Shown here one piece after another: positions 1 through 10,984 of a stretch of 64,000 nt of DNA. Below the pieces are notes generated by a model. The model saw only the letters and a list, made by a program, of their open reading frames with translations. It did no database searches and was not told where the DNA came from. The DNA lies in the NCBI GenBank assembly GCA_022885665.1, contig JAGQDJ010000260.1, forward strand, positions 248,001-312,000, in the 5' to 3' direction. The first letter of the stretch is position 1, and every line of letters starts with the position of its first letter. Origin of the DNA: Triops longicaudatus (Eukaryota; Arthropoda; Branchiopoda; Notostraca; Triopsidae). The position numbers were made by a program, and so were the translations under genes.

Positions 1-327
1 ATCACAGGGTTGGGCCGAGTTTGAGGGAAGGTTACCAGGGTTGCAGAAATACAGGTAAATTTTGGCCTTTTGTTACGGTTGGGCACAACGAGTCCTAATT
101 TTTGAACGATTTGTAGTCCGCGACAAATGTTCTGGATCTCAGCAGCGAACGTTTGGTGCTCCAAGTACCGACCCGAAAGTCTGAAGTTGCGAGTATTGAC
201 AGGCCAGCACTCACCAGCACAGTTCCGAGTGCGTGGACCGTTTGCGAACATGAACGAATTTGCTAAGGATTTCGAGTGTCCCGCAGGATCGCCAATGAAT
301 CCAGTATCCAAATGCGCAGTTTGGTAA
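1..327 (+). CDS. M13 zinc metallopeptidase (neprilysin/endothelin-converting enzyme type), 3' end
   Basis: Two terminal exons of a gene that begins before the window: 1-54 (frame from base 2) and 117-327, joined across a 62-nt GT-AG intron. The joined frame gives a LPGL block, an FWISAANVWC block, then HSPAQFRVRGPF, and ends in CPAGSPMNPVSKCAVW and a TAA stop. The SPMNP..KC.VW ending is the diagnostic C-terminus of neprilysin and ECE-family peptidases, where the last Cys forms a disulfide and the terminal Trp ends the ectodomain fold. The family are type II membrane ectoenzymes that cut peptide hormones outside the cell. The HExxH zinc site lies upstream of the window and cannot be checked. 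NEP and ECE subfamilies cannot be separated from this piece. Confidence 0.9.
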
Positions 328-962
328 ACACTTCCGCGCAAGAAGATACCAAGTGGAATGCCATGAAAAGTTTAAGTGGAGCTGGTTTCCGTGAAGTTAC
401 ACCTGTGCCTTGTACACTTTATTTTATCACAACTCCTATCTTCCCCCCTACGTTTGTTGTAATTGGTTAAAACGGTCTCATTTGTTGAACTATAATATAG
501 AAAATTTTCAGTTTTAAATCGCGTGTGCAGCCGGTTAAAAGTGATTGAAGAGCGATAATATTAAGAAAAAGTAATTGCCATAACCGTCATAAGTATTATC
601 GCCATGTTTTACCGCGAGTTTAGCCCGCTCCTGAAGCCTACTGGGACAAAACTGTGAAACCTCATTTTTGTCTATCACCGACCCACAAGGCAACTTGCCT
701 TTATCTCTCTCCCACAAAGGTAGCCCACAATTTGTGTACGTCTTATGGCGGCAAGCCCAGACAGGTTCAGCCTTCCAACCCTCCCAAACGCTGGGTTAAC
801 TTTGTGATGATTTTCTATATTGTACTAGTCAAGGAGCTGACTAGCACAGCTAAGTTTATAACATCGCGCCCTGTAGCCACCTACCGGTGGTGGTTAGCGA
901 ATTTGTGTCCCAGTGTGGATTGACGCACGTGGATTGAACATAGTAAACATTGACCTTAAGTG
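328..962. other. intergenic: M13 peptidase 3' flank and TRMT10A upstream region
   Basis: No gene recognised. Short open frames at 276-470 and 654-923 have no family features. The stretch must hold the 3' UTR of the peptidase and the 5' region of the methyltransferase gene. Confidence 0.5.
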
Positions 963-2249
963 ATGGGTGAAAATAACCCAGAATTGTCAGTAGACGGTGA
1001 AGTGCAAAATGAGACTTCTCAAACACCGAGGCTTTCGAAACGAGCCTTGAAACGTCTGCAAAAGGCTGAAAAATGGGAAGCTACTAAATCTGCCCGACGG
1101 TAACAATGAAAACTTCAGATGGCCAAAAAATGTTAAAATTTCCGTTATATTTTAGAGCGAAAGAACGAGAAAAACGTAAATTAAAACGCAAAGAAACAGG
1201 TAGGAGTTTGAACCTTGAAAGAAAACGCTTAAAAGAAACCACCATGTCCAAAAGTGAATGCAAAGTCCACGTCGTCATTGATCTGTCGTTCGATGAATAC
1301 ATGGCCGATAAAGATATCGCGAAATGCGTTAAGCAGATCCATCGCAGTTATAGTTTAAACCGAAGAGTTCTTAACCCAGTTCAGTTCCATGTGACGAGCT
1401 TAAATGGGAAATCGTTAACCGAAATGGAGCGAAAGCAAGGCTACAAAAACTGGGATGTAAGTAAGAAAGAAAATAAGCAAATCAAAAAGCAGCGTTTCTA
1501 ACCAACACTTCTGATAGGTCCATTTTCATGCAGAACATTTTTCGGAAGTATTACCGAAGGAAAACATCGTTTATCTTACCAGCGAGTCCGATAACGAAAT
1601 TACAGCACTCGAAGAGGAAAAGGCTTATATAATCGGAGGTCTCGTGGACCATAACGCCCATAAAGTAAACTAAAATGCCTGAACAAAGCTTTTTTTATGG
1701 ATTCAGCGTTGCTTACTGATTTTTGGCTAAAGGAAATACTAACAACGATCTTATATCAATTAAAAAAAATATTCGAAATAAGAAACAAAATGCTTTTTCC
1801 GATCCTACTGTTTTTGACTACATGATTGGAAAAATATATATCTTTTTAGTAATAACAATGAAAACTTTTATTTTAAAGGGTCTGTGTCATAAACTAGCCA
1901 TTGAAAAGGGGTACGCCCACGCCAGATTGCCCTTGGACAAGTTTGTGGATATGAAAACACGAAAAGTTCTCACAATTGACCAAGGTAATTCTTTCAATTA
2001 AACCAGTTTTTAAATGAAAATAGTTGCTTCGTTTAGAAATAACGTGTTGGAAATATAAATGATAAATAATATACAAATTCAGTCTTTCATATTCTGGCAC
2101 TGGTTGCTAACCAAACGTCATGGCCCGAAACATTGTTAACCGTACTGCCTCCACGCAAAGGCGCCTGTGAGAGACCAAACGAGGGTGGTGAAGATGAAAG
2201 CACTCATGAAGCAGAAGTTGAAGAAAATGGCGAAAGGGACTCAAACTGA
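963..2249 (+). CDS. TRMT10A: tRNA (guanine-9-N1)-methyltransferase, TRMT10A-like
   Basis: Five exons: 963-1099, 1156-1456, 1518-1664, 1879-1984 and 2083-2249, with introns of 56, 61, 214 and 98 nt. The product is an SPOUT-class methyltransferase that adds a methyl group from S-adenosylmethionine to N1 of purine 9 in tRNAs. The first 70 residues are Lys/Arg/Glu-rich, as is usual for RNA binding. The core starts at HVVIDLSFDEYM, continues through RVLNPVQFHVTS and IVYLTSES, and includes the signature YIIGGLVDHN, where the Asp is the catalytic residue known for Trm10. It then runs through ARLPLDKFVDM.TRKVLTIDQ to ETLLTVLPPRKGA. The acidic tail ends GERDSN. It matches the cytosolic/nuclear TRMT10A/B group rather than mitochondrial TRMT10C. 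ATG 963 is the only start that joins in frame to the basic exon 2. Confidence 0.93.
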
Positions 2250-2407
2250 CACCGCCATTCACCATCATTATATGCAGCCAGCTTAAATCCGAGTAATACA
2301 CAAGAAATGACACCTTTGCTCAGACAAAGACTCTTTATTTGCATCTCAAAGCTTGGTTGTAGCATCTTTTCATTCGTAACTGAAGTAATTTCATACTGCC
2401 AAAAAAA

Positions 2408-2765
2408 CTTTCAGCATCGAAAACGAAAACTACCTTCGAAAATATATATATAAAAAGAATCTTTTCACTCAAATCCTTAGGAAGAAATAGAGTAATAAGG
2501 CCGGCCTTGGCGAAGGAAACCCCTCAAAGAGGTAGCTCTCTTAAACGCAGAACACCTCCGGCCTCTGGCACGCCACCCAGGAATTTTACATCTATAAATG
2601 TATTCCTTAGTGAAAACGCTGCTCAACAGAAAAACACCTGAGACTGACGCTCACCTCACCTCCCACTGGCATTCAAAACGACTGGAGGACAGCCCACTTC
2701 AATGTTTTGTGCAACAGGTGGCTCCCAACCTTCGTGCACCTATACAGGTAAAAAATATAAAATAA
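2408..2765 (+). other. coding-like patch of unknown identity
   Basis: Downstream of TRMT10A two overlapping plus-strand frames look protein-like. One is open after a possible acceptor at 2413-2414 and is Arg/Pro/Ser-rich (for example LKRRTPPASGTPPRNF) until a TGA at 2639. The other starts at ATG 2598 and runs MYSLVKTLLNRKTPETDAHL and on to a TAA at 2763, with a possible splice donor at 2748 after ATACAG. The minus strand is closed here. I do not recognise either product. It could be an unannotated small gene, an exon of an alternative transcript, or a decayed copy. Confidence 0.25.
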
Positions 2766-2837
2766 TATATTAGTACAAACTAAAGGCAAACAAATATTGT
2801 AATGCATATAAAAGTTTAAGTACTATTTAAAAATATC

Positions 2838-5705
2838 TCAAATTACTTGCAAATGAATCTTCTTGGCACACAATTCTTTTAACCGTTCAATCCCTGGGCT
2901 ACGGTCATCGGCGTACTTGTTTTCCCACGCCTGTTGCACCATACATCTGTAACTGACTGTTTCATAGAGTCGCAAGTACTTCCCAGTCTTTTTTGTTGGA
3001 TAAATCTTCTCGAATCTGTATAACACACAAACACGTCAGCTTTTAATTTCTTTCTAGACAAATTAAAAGTTCAAGAAGAATATTTTTAGAAAGTTATACC
3101 CTCCACGTTGCGTAAACTCGTCTTCGGACTGGAGGAGCAGCCTAACATCAGTTGGGTTCAGTTCTCCCAACATCGAATCTAAAAGCTGCTCTTCAGAGAC
3201 AGACACTTCTTCCACTTCTCCGACATTCTCTTTGCCCATATCTTCTACGTGCCATCCATTCGGCTGCGTCCGTAGGTTTTGCTGACTCTGCCAACGGTGG
3301 ACATAATACTCTTCTTTTTCACGCTCTTTGTCCAACAAAGCTCGCGTGTATAAGCGATGATCCAAAACTAAAGGCTTGGATGCTTCCTAGAAACGAATAA
3401 ATATAAGCAGTTAATAAATGATTCTGTTCTGGCACTCCAAACTGGATGGAGTGCTAGTATAAAGAAACGAAGAAAAAAAAAACGTACTTCGCTTAAAGGA
3501 AGATTCAAATGCTTTTGCAGCGCTTTCTGTGCAAGTGATTTGACGGTGTCAGGCAAATGGAACCGAGCCATATTGAGAACATCCCTCGCTAATGGTCCCT
3601 TAACACTCATATCCAACGCTGAGGACGAATGCAAGGAAGGTGAAATATTAACTTCTAGGAGCCAGGGTTTCAATTCTTCATCAAGGAGCACATCCAATCC
3701 AAAAAGCTCGTAACAAGAGTAAGGAGACGCCACGTTCGCTTTGGATAAATTAATTAAGGCAGTACTGGCACTCAAGAGCGTTTTAATCGCCAGGTCTTTC
3801 ACTTTCGCTTGTAAACCCTCCACGTTCACGCCCTTATCGGATAAAATCGTCCATAGAGACTGTAAAGTCCTACAAAAAAATATTCTTTAAACGAAAGAGA
3901 AAAAGGTATAAACAATGGAATTTTTTTTGACAAATCTGTTACCATTTATGACCAGAACAAGCGTCAGCATCATCATTGGCTACATAATCTTCTGAATGCT
4001 TGTTAATACTATAATTGGTCAGGTGTCGAAACGACTCCGATAAAGATGCCATAGAACTTGAGTAAGGCACTAAATAAGTAAAACATAGCGTTAGAAAAGA
4101 ACAGAAAGATTTTCATATCAATTATTACATGAAGCGAAACGAACGAGACCATCATGGAAGAGGTAAATTCTTAAAGGATCCACGCTAGTGGCTAAAACGT
4201 AAAGACGGATGTCAAATTTGGTGCTTTGAAGTAGCAACGGGCGTTCCACATAAGCTTGAACTACTAATGGTCGCTGTTTAGGAAGTTGGGACCATTTATG
4301 AATGACTTGAATGCCCGTTCCTCTGGCTGATGCAGGCTAAAACCGGCAAAATAATAATAATTAATAAGTAAATAACAAGTATTAAAATCAAAAATAATTT
4401 TATACAAAAGATTCAAGAAAAAATTGTAAAATTATAATTAAAAAAAATAAACTTTTAAAGTTCTGAAACTGTACAGGAGCACTTCTTCCTTACCGGTTTT
4501 ACAATCCAAGGCGTTTTGGTTGAATGTTTCTCCCACGCTTTCTTCAGTGCTTTAACATCACTCGGTAGAATGTAAGTTTGAGGTAAAAAGTTGAACCTAG
4601 ACAAGAACGAATTATTTAACTCGTTTTCTCTATGATTCTCGTTTTTGACTTACTCTTCAGGAAACTGAGCTGCCATTCGCTGGACATTTCGCCACAAACG
4701 ATCTTTCCTGCCGATTTGGAAAGTCCCCGGGAAATGATTAATCTTCTGGGATGGGGTTATCGTAGCAAACTGAAAAGATTTCATATGCTTACCCCACGTT
4801 CCTAGCCAAACTTGAGGATCTGAAACGCAAAAAAATCGTTTGTAATACAAATTTCGCACCTTTTCATTTACCTACTTTTAATAAGCCGAAATCCCGAGCT
4901 GTGAACACACTTCCTTATTACTATGGGAGTAATGGGACTCATTTTCCATTTCAAATGTCTACGAACCGCCCATGGCAACTCTTCAACTAGAACAGTAAAA
5001 ATTAACACAAAAATTTTTTTTTATGGTAAATAAACTAAATTACCTTTCTCGTCTTGCAGGCAAAAGTTTAAACAAGGAGGAGTATTTGGAAAGACAGACC
5101 ACCTGAGTGCAGGTAGCGGAACACTAGAAGCCAAAGGCTCAGATTCGGCTGGAGTTTGAGCAATAACTCTCTCTGTATTCAACTCTTCTTTCTGTTCTTC
5201 CTCGCCCTCTTCTTCGTAGTCTTCTTCATCTTGACTAAAAGAAAATAGTAGTTAGCTTGCTGTACCCCAAGAAAGAGGTAAAACGAACTATGTGCAATGT
5301 TTTTTAAATCATTATTATTTTTTTTTTTTTTGTTTACCTATCGGTTTCTTCTACTACAATATAGTGTTCACGCTTGGCAGATTCGGTGTCACACCCTATG
5401 CGCACTTTCTTCGTATCTTCGGGATCAAGGGGTGAACTGGGTTGACGTTTGGCCTGGGTTAATTGAGTTTTGGTGCCGTTTTCGTGGCTGGCTTTCTTTT
5501 TTCTTCTTCTGAAACGCTTCTTCGCAGCTTTAAACGCAACTGGCTTTCCATTGGGGGTGAAAGGCGAAGTAGGATCTGAGGGTGGGGGCATAACAGCAAC
5601 GTCTGAGGTAAAACGAGGGTTTTCTGCTGCTTTGCTGTTCTCAGACGCTGCAGCAGCGCAATGACCAACGAAATCCAGTTGTAAGGCAGCCGCTTCTTCT
5701 CTCAT
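2838..5705 (-). CDS. TTLL4: tubulin polyglutamylase, TTLL4 type
   Basis: Ten exons on the minus strand, in coding order: 5705-5338, 5234-5044, 4986-4876, 4819-4654, 4596-4494, 4336-4129, 4069-3943, 3869-3488, 3386-3100, 3015-2838. They give 706 aa and all phases agree. The enzyme is an ATP-grasp-like ligase that starts glutamate side chains on tubulin and on nucleosome assembly proteins. Landmarks after a basic, low-complexity N-terminus are ALRWSVFPNTPP, ELPWAVRRHLKWKMSPITP, KINHFPGTFQIGRKDRLWRN, IVKPPASARGTGIQV, FDIRLYVLATSVDPLRIYLF, HLTNYSINK and the metal/ATP region ELFGLDVLLDEELKPWLLEV followed by NISPSLHS. The C-terminal DVRLLLQSEDEFTQRGGFEKIYP block is typical of TTLL4. The start at 5705 is the first Met in an exon opened by an acceptor near 5733. 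A noncoding exon ending near 5942 (donor GTAAGT) probably precedes it. Confidence 0.94.
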
Positions 5706-8156
5706 TTTGAGTGATTTGTCCAGTTCACCTAAAAGTCGGAATAAAATATGTTAAATTGCGGGACAAGTATTTGAAAAGACTTCCCGCCAAGCAAAGCATG
5801 GAGAAAATGGCGGAACAAACGAGGCACCGAAGATTACAATTCAATTAAAATTTTTAACTAAACACAAAGAAGTGCATGGGAATACCTTCTACAGCTAAAT
5901 TAATTACTATTTAAAGTCTTGTAATTTGCGAGTTACACTTACGTAAAGTTGCGAATGCGCTTTGTTCAAGGCCAAGTCACACGCAGCGAAAACTGGACAT
6001 GCACACTACACCTCTTAAACGCACATCTGGTGCCATCTAAACATCGAAGAAGGAAACTTACACTTTCACGAACCCGTTGCTTTCGCTGTATTATGGGCAT
6101 AATTTCGCATGTACTGGCCCGTTTACCATTTATGCATTACGGCAATTCTGATAGACAAGAAAATACGAACAATGTAGGAAGCCGTACAACTCGTCCAGTG
6201 CAATTGATGCAACCAAGCGGTGACAAGAAAATAGCCGCCGTGCTTTACTTTTTACAAACAATTATTTTACATAGGATCTGATAAAATTTTAATAAAGTTC
6301 TACTTTATTTTTAACAGGAATACTAACTTAAAGCTCCAGCTGCCTACTGTAGAACAAATCCGCAGCCGCGCTCGCATGAAAAAAAAAAACATCCAGAAGG
6401 AGGGAAATATGCGTTTTTTGTCTTGAAAAGTTTACTTTCAGGGGCAGAAATTATATAGTTAGTATGTAAAAAATTTACGATGTTTTGTCTGATTAATAAG
6501 TGTAAACTACTGAATAATAAAGAAACTTCCTGCCAGAAAGAAGTCTAGAAATAATTTAAAAAAAAAACAGTCCTGGTTGTCATCTGCGGTAAGTTGCATA
6601 AGTAACATGACATTGATAGGATTTATATTTCAAACAAATAGATGTTTAAATAATAGTTATGGCCGAGCGGTCTAAGGCATTGTGTAGAGATCGTGAGGTA
6701 GTGGGTTCAATTGCCTGTGTCTACAGTTTGGTTTTTATGGGAAAAAACCCTGACTATGCCCTGGCCTGCTTCATATGGTACCTGGTATATCCCGCCAGAA
6801 TGGGATTACCAAGAGTACCACTGGAAACAGCATGGGAAGCAGGAAAAGGGAAAGGAAAGTGTGAACAAGGCCTCGAAAAGCATGATGCTGGCATCGTGCA
6901 TCGCACTTTTTCCGATGTTATTCCTTATGGGATTTCAAAATTTTTCGCTCCTGAGACGCCCTCAGGGCTTAATTTCATATTCAAGCTCAGTTTTCTCGCT
7001 TATTTGAAGGGCTAGCGCAAAGATTCTTACAGATTCGGAATCCTCTCGTTGAGGCGGACAATTTGGATTCCTTAATTTCCAAATTGCAGACATCGATTAA
7101 TTAGGTTACTTCGGAATTACCGATAATTGTAATTCCAGTAAAATTAATAAGTACTGTGATATTTGTTCCAGTACAATTTGTCGCTGTCAAGCGCGACTAA
7201 TTCGCTAGAAATTTTATTACAGGCATTTTTCTTAACTTGCGCGGAGTGGAATAATGTGCATTAACTAATTTGCATAATATACAAATTCGGTTAATTGGAG
7301 TGCGTGGCACAAACGGGAAACCTAAGAATACGGATATCTTTGCCCATACTTGAATACAATGCTGAATTTGAAGATTCTGAACTAAATTGCAATGCTGTTA
7401 GTGATACCTAGATAAGCATCTAAAAGGTCATCGTAGGCACTTTTTTAAAAAAATCTATTGTATTGAAGGACAAAATACATTCTCACGTTTTATGACTGAT
7501 TTTCATTTCGACATTCGTATTACTTCAAATCCATGAAATGAAGTTATTGATAATTTTTACACCACACTTAAACAGATAAGAGCGTTGAATAGCACGTTCT
7601 TGAGACGGAAAAAATCCCCAGCAAAATCCCCAACAAAACAATATAGTAATAATTAAAAATAAAACAAGGTATGCAAGCGCAATCAAAAGGCAACAATTTT
7701 CGTCAGCCTTACGGTCGTCAGCAGGCGCCGTGAATATTTGAATGCGCTTTGAATTGCGGGAAACTACAAATTCCCAATATGGCGGCGTCCTTTGAGAACG
7801 GCGAACAGATTAGCTCGGTTGTCATGCCGACAGCTTTCTACATGTAAACAATGACAACTAGATGCATATTATGAAAGGTAATTGTCCCCGTCTATCTTTC
7901 GGCCAAACCTTGCCTGTAAAGCTGACGTAAGGAATCTTTTGTTTTATTTTAATTTTTCTTTTGCAAGCTTTACCAATCTTTTTAACAAATTTTCACAGTT
8001 AAAACTCTTCAAAAGAATTTCGGGTATGAAAGTTTTTTTTTTTAAGGAAGGAGAAAAAAATATTGCCGAAAGATCTACAGTTACTACATCTGCATATTAA
8101 TTCTACGCTAACTTGGAAAGTTGATTACTAATATAATTGCCTTTCATTTGTAGTTT
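5706..8156. other. intergenic region between divergent TTLL4 and the SERHL-like gene
   Basis: It holds the likely TTLL4 5' untranslated exon (about 5943 and rightward), a tRNA-derived SINE near 6.66 kb and AT-rich sequence. The frame at 5949-6281 (+) lies antisense to the TTLL4 leader and has no family signature. An acceptor-like CTTTCATTTGTAG ending at 8153 suggests that the hydrolase transcript has an upstream untranslated exon somewhere in this gap. Confidence 0.5.
6655..6990 (+). mobile_element. tRNA-Leu-derived SINE-like element
   Basis: An RNA polymerase III A box, TGGCCGAGCGG (6660-6670), is followed by TCTAAGGC and, 33 nt further on, by a B box GGTTCAATTGC (6704-6714). The order and spacing match a tRNA-Leu gene, in which ATGGCCGAGTGGTCTAAGGC is the canonical D-arm. 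The acceptor stem does not pair and no intact anticodon arm is visible, so it is not a working tRNA. The roughly 270 nt that follow are an unrecognised body with no clear A-rich tail or target-site duplication, so the right border is approximate. Confidence 0.5.
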
Positions 8157-9496
8157 ATGTTGAACTACCGGTCATTCACAGTGATAAAGAGGTTAAGCTC
8201 TCGTTACGTCACTTCATACCCGGGCAAGGGACCTCGATCAATAAAACTACTGCAGACAGCAGTTTCAGAGCGTCTGTGCATGGCGTGGCGAGCTCCTGTT
8301 TGTTTCCTAGCTACGAGACTGAGCCAGTCGGTGAACATCGAGCGTTTCACTTCCTCTTTGGCTTCTACTCTTGCAGTTGGACGTTTCGTGAATATTCCTC
8401 TATCCAGAATGACCACTACCCAATTTAAAGAAATCACGATTCCTATGCCTTGGGGCCATCTCGCAGGTAAGTACTTTTCAAAACTCAAATACATTCAAGC
8501 GAAGCTCATTACTTCAGAAGCCGTCGTACCTGAAATTTGCTTTCTCGCACGACCTGCAAAGTAAAAAATAATAGAAAAAAAAATAATAGTAAGTGAAAAG
8601 CTACATAAAATAATTTTTTTATTTTTATTATATTTGTTCTTATAGCAATCGAGTGGGGCCCGAGCGATGGCTATCCGGTGCTGGGTTTGCACGGTTGGCA
8701 AGATAACGCTGGAACTTTCGATCTCCTGGCTCCGCTCCTCCCACCCGAGTGCCGTTTCGTGAGTGTTGACATGGCGGGCCATGGCCGTTCAGCTCACTAT
8801 CCCCCAGGCATGATGTACCATTACTGGGACCGGGTTGGCCACGTCTCCGATATCGTTCGTCACTTTGGCTGGTCCAAATTTTCCTTTATCGGGCACAGTA
8901 TGGGTGGAACGATCGGGCTCATGTACGCTAGCATCTTCCCAGAGCAAGTGGAACGTTTGGTCATGTTGGATATCGTCAAACCGATCGCAGTACCGGCCCA
9001 GCACCAACCGAGTCTTTCGGCGCAGTCTTTGGTGATGCATCAACAAATTGTGAGCAAGTTAAGCCAAGAACCGCCGGCGTATGCTTACGAGGAAGCGAAG
9101 CAACGCCTCCTGGCCGCGAACAAGGGTTCGATCACGGAAGCCGCTGCGGATGTGTTGCTGAAGCGAGGATTGAACCCACATCCTTCCCAAGAAGGAAAGT
9201 TCTATTTCGCGAGGGACTTGAGAGTAACTGTACCATCCGTGACAGCTTATACGGTAGAACAGCAACAAGAGTATGCCAATCAGTTGAGATGTCCGGTGTT
9301 GGTCATTCGAGCCAATCAAGGCGGGGTTTACGAGCCGAAGGAAGTGACTGAGAAGTTCCTAGCGCACTTAAAGGAAGTGTGTCCATTGTTGGAATGCGTC
9401 CAAGTGGACGGTACGCATCACGTGCATTTGAACAACCCTGAACGCGTGGCGCCCCACGTTGTCAAGTTTCTGCAAGGCTTGGCTCCAAGTCTCTAG
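8157..9496 (+). CDS. SERHL2: alpha/beta hydrolase, serine hydrolase-like (SERHL) family
   Basis: Two exons, 8157-8466 and 8646-9496. The body shows an alpha/beta-hydrolase fold: VLGLHGWQDNAGTFD supplies the oxyanion-hole HG, FSFIGHSMGGTIGLMYAS carries the GxSxG nucleophile elbow, and VDGTHHVHLNNPE gives the C-terminal His. The W.E..RLP and HGRS.H.P spacing matches SERHL proteins, which are peroxisomal or cytosolic hydrolases of unknown substrate. The position after strand 7 reads LVIRANQGGVY, so the catalytic acid is not obvious. Three starts are possible: 8157 (386 aa), 8280 (345 aa, an Arg-rich leader poor in acidic residues that looks like a mitochondrial presequence) and 8409 (302 aa, nearest the family length). 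The first is reported because it sits directly after a splice acceptor, but 8280 or 8409 may be used. Confidence 0.85.
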
Positions 9497-10213
9497 TCCT
9501 TTAAATGAAAATTCTTAGGAAGGGATTACAATGTAACCGTATACGGACAAGTGGTAAAAATCTAGGTTGCTGAAAAGAGCTTTCAAAGGATGTATGATTA
9601 GGATTTTCCTATTTAAGAAATTCTCTGTGAGATTTTGGAGTTGTGATGGAATTCTACAAGAATGGCGACATTCACCCCCCAGTGAGGTAGGAATTTAATA
9701 AATTAAGCCTTCTTTTTGTTGAGGCTTATTTTACTGCCACGCGATGTTTCTGCACAGAAAAATTCCGAAGTGCACTCGATATAGTAATACAGAAAAGAAT
9801 TTTTCTCCTTGAACTTTATAGTACTTTTCTGGTAACTTCAACCTATTAAATCGATTTCTACCTTTTTTTTACTTGTCAGTGATTATGTTAGCACACAGAT
9901 AAGACTACATTCACCCGTTTCAGCTGCAACACGAGTTAACATTAAAAAAAGGATAAAATAAATTTATTTTTTAAAAACTCAAAAAGTCGATCGGTACGCG
10001 ACATACTCCAAACTGAAGACCATTGGCCTACAGGCTAGACAGCACTGACTTGGTACAGAAATCTACAAAATTCGACAGTAAATAGAGGGCGCTTCTGATT
10101 AAGCAAAATGTATTTAATGTAATTTCCTGAAATTCTCACTCAAGATTTGCCTATAAATGTATGACGTAACAACAAGTTTGAACGCATTCTTGGTTAACGA
10201 CACAAAAAGGTCT
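9497..10213. other. intergenic, SERHL-like 3' flank
   Basis: AT-rich sequence with no gene recognised. A minus-strand AATAAA near 9965 could end the candidate gene at 10.2-10.7 kb. Confidence 0.4.
9697..9702 (+). terminator. polyadenylation signal AATAAA for the SERHL-like gene
   Basis: A canonical hexamer 200 nt after the hydrolase stop codon on the coding strand, followed by a T-rich stretch. Confidence 0.5.
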
Positions 10214-10687
10214 ATTCATTTCGAGCTCACCTGGAGTTGGATAACGTCCAAATTGTGGCGGTTAAGCACCGTGTCGCTGCGGCGGATGATTTGATGCCGC
10301 AGTACGTTTCGCAGTAGGCGGTAAATCAGATACCAAACAATTGGCACACACTATTCTGGCCGAGACGGCAAACGCCTGTGTAAAAAAATCTCCCCCGTTA
10401 TAGTACATTACGGCCATGCTTCGCGCACCGTCACGTTCTCTCGATGTAGCAACGAAATAGTCGTGATTTCGATAAGATTCAGCTGGTTGACAGTTCTGGT
10501 GCGGCTGCTGATGTGGATGAGGTCTGGCTGCCGAAAAGTGGAGTTGCTGAGAATGGCTCGGTACCGCCCAGCCCACAGGCGGCTCTTCAGTCTTCGTTGC
10601 CTCCACAGCCCTTCCATTTCTTGGTAATCTCAACCGTGGATCAAGATCGAAGTTTACTGATGACTCGCCACCTAAACAAAATCCCAC
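10214..10687 (-). CDS. unrecognised protein-coding candidate, minus strand
   Basis: A 141-codon frame runs from 10687 to a TAA at 10262. It starts after an acceptor-like TTTTGTTTAG near 10673 and is rich in His, Pro, Gln and Arg (for example HPHQQPHQNCQPAESYRNHD). Excising a 61-nt intron (donor GTAATG near 10411, acceptor AATAG near 10351) would switch to another open frame. That frame reads CVPIVWYLIYRLL then RHQIIRRSDTVLNRHNLDVI and ends in TGA near 10214, next to a strong CAG|GTGAGC donor. A 61-nt intron is a normal size in this window. No domain or family is recognised. The product starts only 300 bp from CHMP1 and would be divergently transcribed from it. It may be a small gene or an exon of a larger one. 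Confidence 0.35.
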
Positions 10688-10984
10688 TAATATGTGAATT
10701 TATCCGACTATTTTTTTAAATTTACCTTCACAAATAGTATTATAAGCTTTTACTTTCATGGAAACATGGGCCTTTTCAAAAGTTCATTTTTTGAGTTATT
10801 TTACGACGTTAGCATTAACGCTAGCTCGCAAAACAACAACAAACTGTTGTTGATTATTTTAGGCTGCCATTTTGAATTGCGAATAAAATTGATCACTTCT
10901 ATGTCATTCGCGGTTCAAATCGTAATATCTGAGTCATTTGTTTTGTAACAACAAGGCAGTGAAGTTTGTTATAAGCTGTGGAAA

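Noticed and set aside
5949..6281. Plus-strand 110-codon frame upstream of TTLL4
   Set aside because: It lies antisense to the probable TTLL4 leader exon and has no recognisable features.
6655..6735. Functional tRNA-Leu gene
   Set aside because: A and B boxes are present, but the acceptor stem does not pair and no proper anticodon arm can be drawn.
6659..7015. 118-codon frame beginning at the tRNA-like A box
   Set aside because: The frame runs straight through Pol III promoter boxes of a SINE-like element, so translation is accidental.
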